A stretch of DNA of 52,772 nt. It comes from Myxococcaceae bacterium. GTDB taxonomy: Bacteria; Myxococcota; Myxococcia; Myxococcales; Myxococcaceae. The notes below the pieces were generated by a model that saw only the letters and a program-made list of their open reading frames with translations, made no database searches and had not been told where the DNA came from. The DNA lies in NCBI GenBank assembly GCA_003818285.1, contig RPRB01000015.1, positions 1 through 52,772 of the forward strand. Reading direction: 5' to 3'. Both the position numbers and the translations under genes were made by a program. Shown here one piece after another: positions 22,391 through 31,685 of the stretch; the stretch's first letter is position 1, and each line of letters starts with the position of its first letter.

Positions 22391-22417
22391 CAGTTGGACA
22401 AGGCTGAGCCCGTTCCG

Positions 22418-25400
22418 ATGGACGACCGGAATTTCATGCTCGGAGTTCTCGCGGCCCAGGCGGGGTTTGTCACGCCGGCTCAGGTGATCGCGGCGGGCTC
22501 GGCGCGGATGCTCGCCAGGGATGGTCGCTCGGTCCTGGACCACCTGGTCGATTCGGGAGCGCTCACTCCCGAGCGGCGGGACATGGTCGTCACCCTCGCC
22601 AACGAGGCGCTGGCCGCGAGCGGAGGAATGCCGGAACGGGTCCTGGACTCGCTCCCCGGGGCTCGGGCACTCGCACGCACTCTCGGGTCGGAGCTCGCCA
22701 CCGACGCTGCGGCCGCGTCGCCCTCGCCCGGCGACGGGGACCTCGTTCCGGTCGAGCGCGAAGGACAGTATGCCCGGCTCGACGAGCTGGGCCGTGGCGG
22801 CCAGTCGATCGTCTGGCGCGCCCTCGACCGCTTTGTGGGACGGGAGGTCGCGCTCAAGGAGCTCACCTGGCCGGGAGCGGAAAAGTCCTCGGGAAGCACC
22901 CGAGCTGCCCAGGCCCGGTTCCTCCGCGAGGCACGGCTCACTGCCCAGCTGGATCATCCTGGCATCGCCACCATCCTCGAGCTCGCCCGGCGTCCGGACG
23001 GCACGCTCTACTCCGCCCAGAAGCTGGTCCGGGGCCGGACGCTCAAGGCTGCGCTGGCCCAGTGCCGGACCTTGAGCCAGCGGCTCGAGCTCCTCCCTCA
23101 CCTCGTCAACGCGGCCCAGACGATGGCCTACGCCCATGCCCGGTCGGTGGTGCACCGCGACCTCAAACCCTCCAACGTGATGGTGGGCCCGTACGGCGAG
23201 ACGGTGGTCGTCGACTGGGGGCTGGCCAAGCGCCGCGGCGAGGCCGAGCCGGCGACCGACACGCCCACCCCCGACCTCGGGCCGGAGCTGACCCAGGCCG
23301 GGGTCGCGCTGGGCACGCCGTCGTACATGAGCCCGGAGCAAGCGCGGGGCGATCTCCAGGCGATCGACGAGCGGAGCGACGTGTTCAGCCTCGGGGCGAT
23401 GCTCTACGAGCTTTTGACGGGAAGGCCTCCCTTCCAGGGACTGGACAACGCACTGGTGATCGAGGCGGTGCGTTCCGGGCACATCGTCCCGGTCCGGGTG
23501 GTCTGTCCGGTAGCACCCCCGGAGCTGGCCGCCATCGCCGAGCGCGCGCTCCGGAGAAACCCGGCCGAGCGATATCCGGATGCCGCCGCCTTCGCCAGCG
23601 AGCTGTTGGCCTACCGGGCCGGTGCGCGAGTGGAGGCCTATTCCTACGGAAGCCTCGAGCTCGTGCGGAAGTTCGTGCAGCGGAACCCGGCGCTGAGCGT
23701 GGCCATTGCCGCTTCTGTGCTCATCCTCATCGGCGCCGCCCTGGTCGTGGCGCTCCAGCTCCGGCAAGCGCGGGTGAATCTCGCGTCCGCGCTGATCGAG
23801 CGTGCCCGGCGTGCCGAGGACGTGAGCGACTGGGCGCGTGCGGCCGCGTACTACGCCGCGAGCCGGCTGCAGAGCGACACCGCCGCGGCGCGGTGGGGAC
23901 TCGCCCTCGCCAGGGAGCGGATGCCGGAGCGGGGGAGCGCCCTCACCGGAGGACCCGGCGCCTTCACCGACGTCGACGTCCTCTCCGACGGGACCGTGGT
24001 CGCGCTCGAGAGGCGGGCCAACCTGGCGCGGCTGTACCATGCATCCACTGGCCAGAGCCTCTGGACGGCGCAGATGGAAGAGCCGATCCGAGCCGCGCGA
24101 ATCACCTCCGGCGCGGTTCGTCTTGTCTCCGGACATTTCCAGCACATCCTGGACGAGCGCACGGGGCAGGAGCTCTTCACCTCGGACGAGGAACGCGAAA
24201 CGCTCTGCAGGAACGGTCCAGCCACGCGCCGCGGTCGGATCGACCGGCCCGGCGTCCTTCACGTCGAGGGGGCGGAGGGCCCGCGCATCGAGGTCTACCC
24301 TCGCGATGCGTGCGCCATTTCCCAGGAGGGGAATCGACTGGCCATCCGAGATCTGCATGGGGTAGTGCGCCTCTGGGACCTCGACGCCCGAGGGGAGATC
24401 ACCTCCCGACCCGCGCCGGATGCGCAGGACATCGTCTTCACCGCGCACGGGGTGGCACTGGTCCGCTCGGGATCCCTCCAGCTCTTCGGCGGCCCGGAGG
24501 GAGACTTCTCGGTCGAGGTTCCCGGCCGGTCGGCGGCGGGATTCAGCAACACGCCGGCCGGGCGCGGACTGGCGGTCAGCCCGGACGGGCACCGGGTGGT
24601 GGTGGACAGCCCGACCCTGAACCGCGCCGACGTGGTGGACCTTCGCGACCGTGCCGTATTCGTCAGCGTGAGCCGCCCTCCGGGCGACCCGAGCTACGCA
24701 TTCTCACCGGATGGCTCGAAGCTCTACGCGGCAGGGCTCTCCGGAGGACGGACGCTGATTTCCTGGAACCTGCGCCGTCTCGAGGCGAGCACGAGCGGCT
24801 CGGCCGGCTCCCGGATCTACCTGCGTGCGGCGCGCGACCGGTTCATTCTCTGGGAGTACCACCGTCGGGTGGAGTTGCGTGCGGAGGACGGAACACTCCT
24901 CCGCACGCTGGATGTTCCGGGAGCCCAGGAAGTGACGATCTCGCGGGATGGGTCCACGCTTGCCATCGCCTATCCCCAGGAAATTGTCGTGCACCGGGCC
25001 GACGATGGACGGGAGCTTGCCCGGGCCTCCTGCAAGCTGTGTCTGGTCCTCTTGCTCTCCGAGAACGGATCTCGTGTGGCCGGTTTCTCGAGGGAGAGGC
25101 GGCGCGTCTGGGATGTGGATGGGTCCAGGCTCGTTCGCGACGAGCCCTTGGGGGGTGCGTCGTTGACCGCGCCGAAGACCCTCTCTCCCTCCGGAGACCG
25201 GATGGCCTGGTGCGAGAACGATGGCGTCGTGCTGGAGGACCTTTCGACAGGCAGCCTCACCCGCCTCGCGCTGCCCGAGACGCCGAGGTCGACCAGCATC
25301 AGCCCGGATGGGACCCGGCTCCTCGTCTCCCTCCCCTCGAGCTTCGCGGTCTGGAGGCTGCCGGGTCTCGAGCGGGTCTGGGCCGTCCCCAATCCTTCCT

Positions 25401-25717
25401 CAGTGCCAACCGCGGTAGGATGGTCAGCGGACGGCTCCATCGTCACTGTCGCTTACGAGGGGGCAGGCGCGCTGCTGCTGGACGCGCGCACCGGAGAAGC
25501 CCTGGCTCACATCGTCGAGGGTCGCGCGGGAGCGGGGGCTTCCCAGGTGAACGTGCTGCCCAGTCTGCGCTACCGCCTCGCCCGGACCGGGCATTCGTGG
25601 TCGCTGTTCCCGCTCCCCGAGCCGGAACGCACTGCTGCGCCAGAGAGCCTCCGTCGCACGCTCGCGGAGGGCGGGTTCCGGCTCCGTGGCGTGGAGCTCG
25701 AGGTCGTCTCGCCCTGA
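22418..25717 (+). CDS. Membrane Ser/Thr protein kinase with C-terminal propeller, paralog 3
   Basis: A 1099-residue kinase of the same architecture, 27 bases after paralog 2. ATG 22418 is chosen because it gives MDDRNFMLGVLAAQAGFV, matching paralogs 1 and 4; the frame is open from TTG 22394. Kinase motifs are intact (GRGGQSIVW, VALKEL, VVHRDLKPSN, VVDWGLAK, GTPSYMSPEQA). The helix after HPGI reads ATILELARR where the others have VHELA, so interlobe contacts may differ. The membrane helix is followed by the propeller with CKLC at 25031-25042. It is the last gene of the tandem run and is convergent with fabI. Confidence 0.92.
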   Translation: MDDRNFMLGVLAAQAGFVTPAQVIAAGSARMLARDGRSVLDHLVDSGALTPERRDMVVTLANEALAASGGMPERVLDSLPGARALARTLGSELATDAAAASPSPGDGDLVPVEREGQYARLDELGRGGQSIVWRALDRFVGREVALKELTWPGAEKSSGSTRAAQARFLREARLTAQLDHPGIATILELARRPDGTLYSAQKLVRGRTLKAALAQCRTLSQRLELLPHLVNAAQTMAYAHARSVVHRDLKPSNVMVGPYGETVVVDWGLAKRRGEAEPATDTPTPDLGPELTQAGVALGTPSYMSPEQARGDLQAIDERSDVFSLGAMLYELLTGRPPFQGLDNALVIEAVRSGHIVPVRVVCPVAPPELAAIAERALRRNPAERYPDAAAFASELLAYRAGARVEAYSYGSLELVRKFVQRNPALSVAIAASVLILIGAALVVALQLRQARVNLASALIERARRAEDVSDWARAAAYYAASRLQSDTAAARWGLALARERMPERGSALTGGPGAFTDVDVLSDGTVVALERRANLARLYHASTGQSLWTAQMEEPIRAARITSGAVRLVSGHFQHILDERTGQELFTSDEERETLCRNGPATRRGRIDRPGVLHVEGAEGPRIEVYPRDACAISQEGNRLAIRDLHGVVRLWDLDARGEITSRPAPDAQDIVFTAHGVALVRSGSLQLFGGPEGDFSVEVPGRSAAGFSNTPAGRGLAVSPDGHRVVVDSPTLNRADVVDLRDRAVFVSVSRPPGDPSYAFSPDGSKLYAAGLSGGRTLISWNLRRLEASTSGSAGSRIYLRAARDRFILWEYHRRVELRAEDGTLLRTLDVPGAQEVTISRDGSTLAIAYPQEIVVHRADDGRELARASCKLCLVLLLSENGSRVAGFSRERRRVWDVDGSRLVRDEPLGGASLTAPKTLSPSGDRMAWCENDGVVLEDLSTGSLTRLALPETPRSTSISPDGTRLLVSLPSSFAVWRLPGLERVWAVPNPSSVPTAVGWSADGSIVTVAYEGAGALLLDARTGEALAHIVEGRAGAGASQVNVLPSLRYRLARTGHSWSLFPLPEPERTAAPESLRRTLAEGGFRLRGVELEVVSP

Positions 25718-25798
25718 TGGACGACCTCGAGCAGCTTCAGGTCGCCATCCGCGGCGCTCGCAGCGGGCGCAGGGACTGGATGAGGTTCTCTCCCTCGC

Positions 25799-26578
25799 TC
25801 AGCCGACGACGTTCGCGCCGCCGTCGACGTACACCGTGCCGCCGGTGATCCGCCGGGCGAAGGGGGTGGCCAGGTACGCGCAGGCGAAGCCCACGTCCAT
25901 GATGTCCACCAGCTCGCCCAGGGGAGCCTTGTGCGCCGCCTCGTTCAGCAGCGCCTCGAAATCCTTCAGTCCGGAGGCCGCCCGCGTCTTCAGGGGCCCC
26001 GGCGAGATGGCGTGGACCCGGATGTGGGCCGCACCGAGCTCATGCGCCAGGTACCGGCAGGATGCCTCGAGCGCTGCCTTCACCGGGCCCATCACGTTGT
26101 AGTTGGCGACGACGCGGTTCGCGCCGAGGTAGCTCATTGCGAACATCGTCCCGCCCTGGGTCATCAGCGGCGCCGCCAGCCGGGCCATGCGGATGAAGGA
26201 GTGGCAGGACACGTCCATCGCCCGTGCGAATCCCGCGGCCGAGCAGTCGAGCAGGCCGCCCTGGAGATCTTCCTTCGGAGCAAAGGCGATCGAGTGGATG
26301 AGGCTGTCCAGCTTGCCCCAGCGCGAGCGGAGAAGATCGAACAGAGTCTCCATCTGCCCCGGAGCTTCGACGTCGAGCGGTGCAGTGAGGGTCGCGCCCA
26401 GTTCCCGCGCCAGCGGCTCCACGTGGACGCGCGCCTTCTCGTTGAGCCAGGTAATGGCCAGCTCGGCGCCGGCCTCGCGGAAGGCGCGGGCGCAGCCGTA
26501 GGCAATCGACCGGTCGTTGGCGATGCCGACGATCAGCGCGCGATGACCGGCGAGAATGGGAGGGATGCTCTCGCTCAT
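25799..26578 (-). CDS. fabI: Enoyl-[acyl-carrier-protein] reductase (NADH), FabI type
   Basis: A 259-residue short-chain-dehydrogenase-type enoyl-ACP reductase, which performs the last reduction of each fatty acid elongation cycle. Seen: the FabI-specific nucleotide motif VGIANDRSIAYGCA, the catalytic tract SYLGANRVVANYNVMGPVKAALE split as SYLGA...NYNVMG..K (both tyrosines and the lysine kept), and the C-terminal ITGGTVYVDGGANVVG. ATG 26578 (MSESIPPIL) is chosen over upstream in-frame codons because it starts right at the conserved domain. It lies antisense between kinase paralogs 3 and 4. In other bacteria a fabI of this kind often accompanies pta, ackA and DUF3141, which sit 19 kb away here. 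It may be a second, non-housekeeping reductase. Confidence 0.93.
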   Translation of the reverse strand: MSESIPPILAGHRALIVGIANDRSIAYGCARAFREAGAELAITWLNEKARVHVEPLARELGATLTAPLDVEAPGQMETLFDLLRSRWGKLDSLIHSIAFAPKEDLQGGLLDCSAAGFARAMDVSCHSFIRMARLAAPLMTQGGTMFAMSYLGANRVVANYNVMGPVKAALEASCRYLAHELGAAHIRVHAISPGPLKTRAASGLKDFEALLNEAAHKAPLGELVDIMDVGFACAYLATPFARRITGGTVYVDGGANVVG

Positions 26579-26657
26579 GTTCGAGACCGAGCGCTGCAGG
26601 CGCCGACCCAGCACGCCTGGACCGGTCCAACGGGGTTTGTCGGCATTCCGTTCACTC

Positions 26658-28016
26658 CTAGAAGTGGAAAGCAAACCGGGCGAGCAAGTACGCGACCGTG
26701 GTCGAGACCGAGACCCCGATCAATCCCGGCACCATGAAGCTGTGGTTCAGCAGGTACTTGCCGATGTGGGTGGTCCCGGTCCGGTCCATGTTGATGGCGG
26801 CGAGATCGCTCGGATAGAAGCAGAAGAAGAAGTACGCGTAGCTCGCCGGGATCAGCCCCAGCATCAGGGTCGCGGGTAGACCGAGCACGATCCCGAACGG
26901 GATCATCACCGTCAACGTCGCCGCCTGGCTCTTCACGAATGCCGAGACACAGAACATCGCGATGGCGAAGGTCCAGGGTGCCAGCTGCACCATTGCCTTG
27001 ATCTTGCCGATGAGCAGGACCTGGTTCGAGGTGACGAAGGTGTCGCTCATCCAGGCGATGCCGAAGATCGAGACTACCGCGATCATCCCCGCCTTGAAGA
27101 CGGTCGCGTTCGCCACGTCCGCTGCCTTCACCTTCGTAGCGAAGAGGATGAACGCGCCGAAGGCGAGCATCACCATCTGCACCACCGTGGTCATCGGAAC
27201 CGGCTTTCCGCCGACCAGCGGAAGGAGCTGCGGGAGGTGGTAGCCCGCGTTCGCGAACGTGTCGCGGAGCGCGAGTCCGACGATGAACAGCACACCGCCG
27301 AAGAAGAGCGCCACCGAGAGCTTCGCGGACGCCGGCAGCTTCTTGTCGAGGGTCGTCACCGTCGTCTCGAGCTGGGCCCGCAGAGCTGGGTCTGCCATGC
27401 GCCGTTGGAACTCGGGGTCCCTCTCGAGCTCCACGCCGCGCTTCAAGCTCCAGGTCGCGGCCGCGATCACGCCGACGATCCCGGCCGGCAGCGTGATCTT
27501 GAGGATGTCGAAGATCGTGAGGGCCGCGCCCATCCTGGACGAGTAGCCGAGGAAGGTGGTCACCGCCGCTGCGACCGGGCTGGCGGTGATGCCCATCTGC
27601 GCGGCGACGCTGGAGACCGCCATGGGCCGCTCCGGGCGGATCCGCGTCTTCAGCGCAACGTCGGCAATGACAGGAAAGAGGGCGTACACCGCGTGCCCGG
27701 TGCCCACGCAGACGGTGAGAAAGAAGGTGCAGAGCGGCGCCAGGAGCGTGACGCGGTTCGGGTGCGCGCGCAGCAGCCTCTCGGTGAGCTGGACGAGATA
27801 CTCGAGGCCGCCGGCGACCTGCAGCGTGGCGGAGGCGGTGACCACCGCGAGGATGATCAGCATGACCGCGACCGGTGGCTCGGAGGGCGGGGCGCGGAAG
27901 ACGAAGACGAGCAGCGCGACTCCGAGGCCGCCGATCAGCCCGAGCGCGATCCCACCCCGGCGGATGCCCAGGAGGATGGCGGTGAGCACCATCGCGAACT
28001 CGATCCAGAAGATCAT
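26658..28016 (-). CDS. dcuB: Anaerobic C4-dicarboxylate transporter, DcuB type
   Basis: A 452-residue inner-membrane carrier with about ten or more hydrophobic segments. In enteric bacteria it exchanges fumarate for succinate during fumarate respiration. Seen: GGIALGLIGGLGVALLVFVF, SATLQVAGGLEYLV, RPERPMAVSSVAAQMGITASPV and the C-terminal YPSDLAAINMDRTGTTHIG with NHSFMVPGLIGVSVS, all close to E. coli DcuB as I recall it and closer than to DcuA. AAGGAGGT lies a few bases upstream of ATG 28016. It is upstream of fabI on the same strand, with 79 bases between them, so they may be co-transcribed. Its presence suggests growth without oxygen. Confidence 0.92.
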   Translation of the reverse strand: MIFWIEFAMVLTAILLGIRRGGIALGLIGGLGVALLVFVFRAPPSEPPVAVMLIILAVVTASATLQVAGGLEYLVQLTERLLRAHPNRVTLLAPLCTFFLTVCVGTGHAVYALFPVIADVALKTRIRPERPMAVSSVAAQMGITASPVAAAVTTFLGYSSRMGAALTIFDILKITLPAGIVGVIAAATWSLKRGVELERDPEFQRRMADPALRAQLETTVTTLDKKLPASAKLSVALFFGGVLFIVGLALRDTFANAGYHLPQLLPLVGGKPVPMTTVVQMVMLAFGAFILFATKVKAADVANATVFKAGMIAVVSIFGIAWMSDTFVTSNQVLLIGKIKAMVQLAPWTFAIAMFCVSAFVKSQAATLTVMIPFGIVLGLPATLMLGLIPASYAYFFFCFYPSDLAAINMDRTGTTHIGKYLLNHSFMVPGLIGVSVSTTVAYLLARFAFHF

Positions 28017-28315
28017 GGACACCTCCTTCCCGCGGTCCGTGCCGGGCGCTGTCGCGCCGACCTCGTCACGGACCAAGCGCAATCTCGGGCGGTGGAGGCC
28101 TTGCTCTGAACCTTCACGAATCTGTCGCAGCAATCACCGGACCCGTTACCGGCGGAGAGGGGGGTCGCGCGGTGGGCAGGAGTCCCCGCCCCAGCTGACC
28201 CTCGGGTGACCATCGCGCGCGCTGGGGGCAGTCGAGGGCGCATCGCAGTAGGCTCGGGCGATGCACCTCGTCCCATGCGCAAGGGCAGTTCTCCGTCGGC
28301 CCTGAGCCCGCGCCG
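28017..28315. other. Divergent intergenic region between dcuB and kinase 4
   Basis: About 300 bases that must hold the promoters for dcuB (minus) and kinase 4 (plus). I see the dcuB ribosome site (28020-28030) and no convincing Fnr- or Crp-like palindrome, sigma-54 box or short gene. The last 15 bases before kinase 4 resemble those before kinase 3 (CTGAGCCCG..CCG then ATG), so the duplication included the start region. Confidence 0.5.
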
Positions 28316-31300
28316 ATGGACGACCGGAATCTCATTCTCGGGGTCCTGGCCGCGCAGGCCGGGTTCGTCACCCCGGCGCAGGTGATGACCGCGGCCTCGA
28401 TGCGCATGCTGACGCGCGACGGCCGGTCGCTGCTCGATCACCTGGTGGACTCGGGTGTGCTGACTCCCGAGCGGCGTGACCTCGTGATGGCCCTCGCCAA
28501 CGAGGCTCTAGCCGCGAACGGTGGAAGCCCGGAGCGAGTGCTGGAGTCGGTGGACGGAGCGCGGGCCCTCTCCTACACCCTCGGCGCGCTCCCTGGCGAC
28601 TCCGAGGCGCGAGCACCTGCCTTCGAGGGCGCAGAGGTCATTCCGGTCGAGCCGGAAGAAAAGTACGCCCGCCTCGACGAGCTGGGCCGTGGCGGACAGT
28701 CCATCGTCTGGCGCGCGCTTGACCGCTTCGTGGGTCGGGAGGTGGCGCTCAAGGAGCTCACGTCTCCCGGAACAGGGGATTCTCCCGGGAGCGCCAGCGC
28801 GGCCAGGGCCCGCTTCCTCCGCGAGGCGCGGCTCACGGCACAGCTCGACCACCCGGGGATCGTCGCGGTCCACGAGCTCGCGCAGCGACCGGATGGCACG
28901 GTCTACTCGGCCCAGAAGCTGGTCCGGGGCCGGACGCTCAAGGTGGCGCTGGCCCAGTGCCGGACGTTGAGCCAGCGGCTCGAGATGCTCCCGCACCTGG
29001 TCGCGGCGGCGCAGGCGGTGGCCTATGCCCACGGCCGGTCAGTGGTGCACCGGGATCTCAAGCCCTCCAACGTGATGGTCGGGCCCTTCGGCGAGACGGT
29101 GGTCGTCGACTGGGGCCTGGCCAAGCGTCGGGGCGAGACAGAGCCAGCGGGCCCCACGCCCAGCCCCGACTCGAGTCCCGAGCTGACCCAGGCCGGGGTG
29201 GCCCTGGGGACGCCCTCGTACATGAGTCCCGAGCAGGCCAGAGGCGACCTCGAGGCCATCGACGAGCGGAGCGACGTGTTCAGCCTCGGGGCGATGCTCT
29301 ACGAGCTGCTGACGGGCAGACCACCCTTCGAGGGGGCGGACAACGCCCAGGTCATCGAGGCGGTGCGTTCCGGGCGGCGGGTACCGGTCCGGGTGCTGTG
29401 TCCGGAAGCGCCCCCGGAGCTGGCCGCCATCGCCGAGCACGCGCTCCGGAGCATTCCGGCCGAGCGCTATCCGGACGCCGCCGCCTTCGCCAGCGAGCTC
29501 TTGGCCTATCGGGCGGGTGGGCGGGTCGAGGCCTATGCGTACGGAACCCTCGAGCTGACGCGGAAGCTCGTGAGGCGAAACCCGGCGCTGAGCGCGGCCA
29601 TCGCCGCGTCGGTCCTGATCCTGATCGTCGCTGCGGTGGCGGTGCTGGTTCAGCTCCGGCATGCCCGGGTGAATCTCGCATCGGCGCTGATCGAGCGTGC
29701 CCGGCGCGCCGAGGACGTGAGCGACTGGGCGCGTGCTGCCGCCTACTACGCCGCGAGCCGGATCGAGCACGATGCCGCCGTGGCCCGCTGGGGCAGCGCC
29801 CTGGCCATGGAGCGCATGCCGGGGCGAGGCAGCGTCCTCACCGGCCCCCCGGGCGCGTTCACCGACGTCGACGTCCTGCCCGACGGGACCCTGGTCTCGC
29901 TCGAGACCCGAGGAGACATCGCGCGTGTGTACGAGATCGCGACGGGCCGTACGCTTTGGACCGCACGGCTGGAGGAACCGATCAGCAGGGCGCGCATCAC
30001 TGGTGGGGCCGTCCGCGCCACGTTCGGACATCTCACCCGCGTCCTGGATCTCATGACGGGACAGGAGCGCTTCACCTCCGACCTGAAGGAGGAGTGGCTC
30101 TGCTGGAGCGGGCTCCCGACCCGTCGTGCTCGAATCAGCAAGGGTGTCCTTCTGGTGGATGGCGCCGACGCGCACCCGGAGGTCGCCCTGAACGCTCCGT
30201 GTGTCATCTCCCCGGCAGGAGACCGGCTGGCGTTCAAGGACCAGGGAGGAATCGTTCGACTCTGGGACATAGCGTCGGGGCGGGAACTGGCCTCCCGGCC
30301 CGCGCCCGATGCGGCGGAGATAGTCTTCACCGCCCATGGCGTGGCGCTGGTGCGCTCGGGCTCGCTGCAGCTCTTCGGTGGGCCCGAGGGGGACTTCTCC
30401 ATGGAGCTCCCCGGCAGGTCCGCCTCCGGGTTCGGCGTGATGTCGGATGGCCGCGTCCTGGCGGTCAGCGCGGACGGGCACCGGGTGGTGGTGGACAGCC
30501 CGACGCTGAACCGCGCCGACGTGGTGGATCTCCGCGACCGTGTCGTCTTCGTCAGCGTCAGCCGCCCCCCCGGCGTCCCGAGCTACGCGTTCTCGCCCGA
30601 CGGGGCGACGCTCTACGCCTCGGGGCTCTCGGGAGGGCGAACCCTGATCTCCTGGAACCTTCGCCGCCCGGCGCCGAGCACCAGCGGCTCGTTCAGCTCG
30701 CGCCTCGTCTTCCGCGCCGGGCGCGCACGGTTCCTTCTCGTCGAGAGGTGGAAGCGGGTGGAGCTACGCTCGGAGGACGGCACGCTGATCCGCGCGCTCA
30801 CCGACCCGGAGGTCGGGGACGCAGCTCTCTCCGCCGACGGATCCACGCTGGCCCTCGCCCGTCGCCCGGACGTCGTCATCCAGAGGGCGGACGACGGACA
30901 GGAGCTGGCCAGGCTCGCCTGCGAGCAGTGCCTCAGCATCCTGCTCTCGCCCGACGGAAGTCGCCTCCTGACCCGCTCCGACCAGAGGCGTCGCGTCTGG
31001 GACGTCCGCGGAGCTTCGATCCTTCTCGACGAGCCCATGGGGAGCGTTCGGCGGAACGACCACCACGCGATCGCGCCGGGCGGAGAGTGGATCGCCTGGC
31101 TGGAGGCGGATGGGTTCGTGCTGCAGCAGGTCTCCACCGGAACGAGGAGTCGCCTCCGCCTGCCGGACCGCCCCGAGACGATGGCGATCAGTCCCGACGG
31201 CGCTCGCGTCGTCATGTACGTGCCAGGGCAGATTGCCGTCTGGAGGCTCCCCGGATTCGAGCCGGTCTGGAGCACGCCCAACCCCACCTCCATCGGCTCG

Positions 31301-31606
31301 ACGGTCGGCTGGTCCGCGGACGGTTCCGTCGTCACCGTCTCTCACGAGGGTGCCGGCGCAGTCCTGCTCGACGGGCGCACCGGGGAGGAGCTGGCCCGGA
31401 TCGTCGAGGGCCCCTCGGGAGCGGGGCTCTCGCAGGTGAACGTGCTCCCCAGCCTCCGGTACCGCCTCGCCCGGGGAGCGCATTCGTGGGCGGTCTTCCC
31501 CATCCCCGCGCCGGACTCCACGGCGCCCGCCCAGAGCCTCCGCCGCGCGCTCGACGCGGGCGGGTTCCGCCTTCGCGGCGTGGAGCTCGAGGTCGTCTCG
31601 CCCTGA
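28316..31606 (+). CDS. Membrane Ser/Thr protein kinase with C-terminal propeller, paralog 4
   Basis: A 1096-residue kinase of the same architecture as the tandem three, separated from them by fabI and dcuB. ATG 28316 begins MDDRNLILGVLAAQAGFV. Kinase motifs: GRGGQSIVW, VALKEL, VVHRDLKPSN, VVDWGLAK, GTPSYMSPEQA. The membrane helix is SAAIAASVLILIVAAVAVLV. The propeller has the conserved pair CEQC at 30920-30931 and the other conserved cysteines (WLCW, APCVIS). Bases 28823-29137 are nearly identical to paralog 2. There is no Shine-Dalgarno sequence right before the start, as with paralogs 1 and 3. Confidence 0.92.
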   Translation: MDDRNLILGVLAAQAGFVTPAQVMTAASMRMLTRDGRSLLDHLVDSGVLTPERRDLVMALANEALAANGGSPERVLESVDGARALSYTLGALPGDSEARAPAFEGAEVIPVEPEEKYARLDELGRGGQSIVWRALDRFVGREVALKELTSPGTGDSPGSASAARARFLREARLTAQLDHPGIVAVHELAQRPDGTVYSAQKLVRGRTLKVALAQCRTLSQRLEMLPHLVAAAQAVAYAHGRSVVHRDLKPSNVMVGPFGETVVVDWGLAKRRGETEPAGPTPSPDSSPELTQAGVALGTPSYMSPEQARGDLEAIDERSDVFSLGAMLYELLTGRPPFEGADNAQVIEAVRSGRRVPVRVLCPEAPPELAAIAEHALRSIPAERYPDAAAFASELLAYRAGGRVEAYAYGTLELTRKLVRRNPALSAAIAASVLILIVAAVAVLVQLRHARVNLASALIERARRAEDVSDWARAAAYYAASRIEHDAAVARWGSALAMERMPGRGSVLTGPPGAFTDVDVLPDGTLVSLETRGDIARVYEIATGRTLWTARLEEPISRARITGGAVRATFGHLTRVLDLMTGQERFTSDLKEEWLCWSGLPTRRARISKGVLLVDGADAHPEVALNAPCVISPAGDRLAFKDQGGIVRLWDIASGRELASRPAPDAAEIVFTAHGVALVRSGSLQLFGGPEGDFSMELPGRSASGFGVMSDGRVLAVSADGHRVVVDSPTLNRADVVDLRDRVVFVSVSRPPGVPSYAFSPDGATLYASGLSGGRTLISWNLRRPAPSTSGSFSSRLVFRAGRARFLLVERWKRVELRSEDGTLIRALTDPEVGDAALSADGSTLALARRPDVVIQRADDGQELARLACEQCLSILLSPDGSRLLTRSDQRRRVWDVRGASILLDEPMGSVRRNDHHAIAPGGEWIAWLEADGFVLQQVSTGTRSRLRLPDRPETMAISPDGARVVMYVPGQIAVWRLPGFEPVWSTPNPTSIGSTVGWSADGSVVTVSHEGAGAVLLDGRTGEELARIVEGPSGAGLSQVNVLPSLRYRLARGAHSWAVFPIPAPDSTAPAQSLRRALDAGGFRLRGVELEVVSP
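28823..29137 (+). repeat. Near-identical kinase block, copy in paralog 4
   Basis: Partner of 19601-19915, with the same 315-base length and no gaps. Flanking sequence in the same genes is clearly less similar, which marks it as a conversion tract or selected core rather than simple recent duplication of the whole gene. Confidence 0.75.
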
Positions 31607-31685
31607 TCCCGCCGAGGTAGCCACCGACGGCGGCGTACGACTTGGCCACGACGTCTTCCCAGCGCGGTCGGTCACCGACCCGCCG

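Noticed and set aside
21377-24592. Minus-strand open frame of 1071 codons opposite kinases 2 and 3
   Set aside because: Antisense shadow; the kinase frames carry all recognisable domains.
25717-25848. 43-codon frame starting at the kinase 3 stop (MDDLEQLQVAIRG...)
   Set aside because: Its second half is Arg-only low complexity opposite fabI and there is no match to any paralog beyond the MDD start. At best a short remnant.
15780-31606. Possibility that the VVDWG motif (instead of DFG) makes the kinases pseudokinases
   Set aside because: Lys, Glu, catalytic Asp, Asn and the metal-binding Asp are all kept, and DWG is common in this branch of bacterial kinases.
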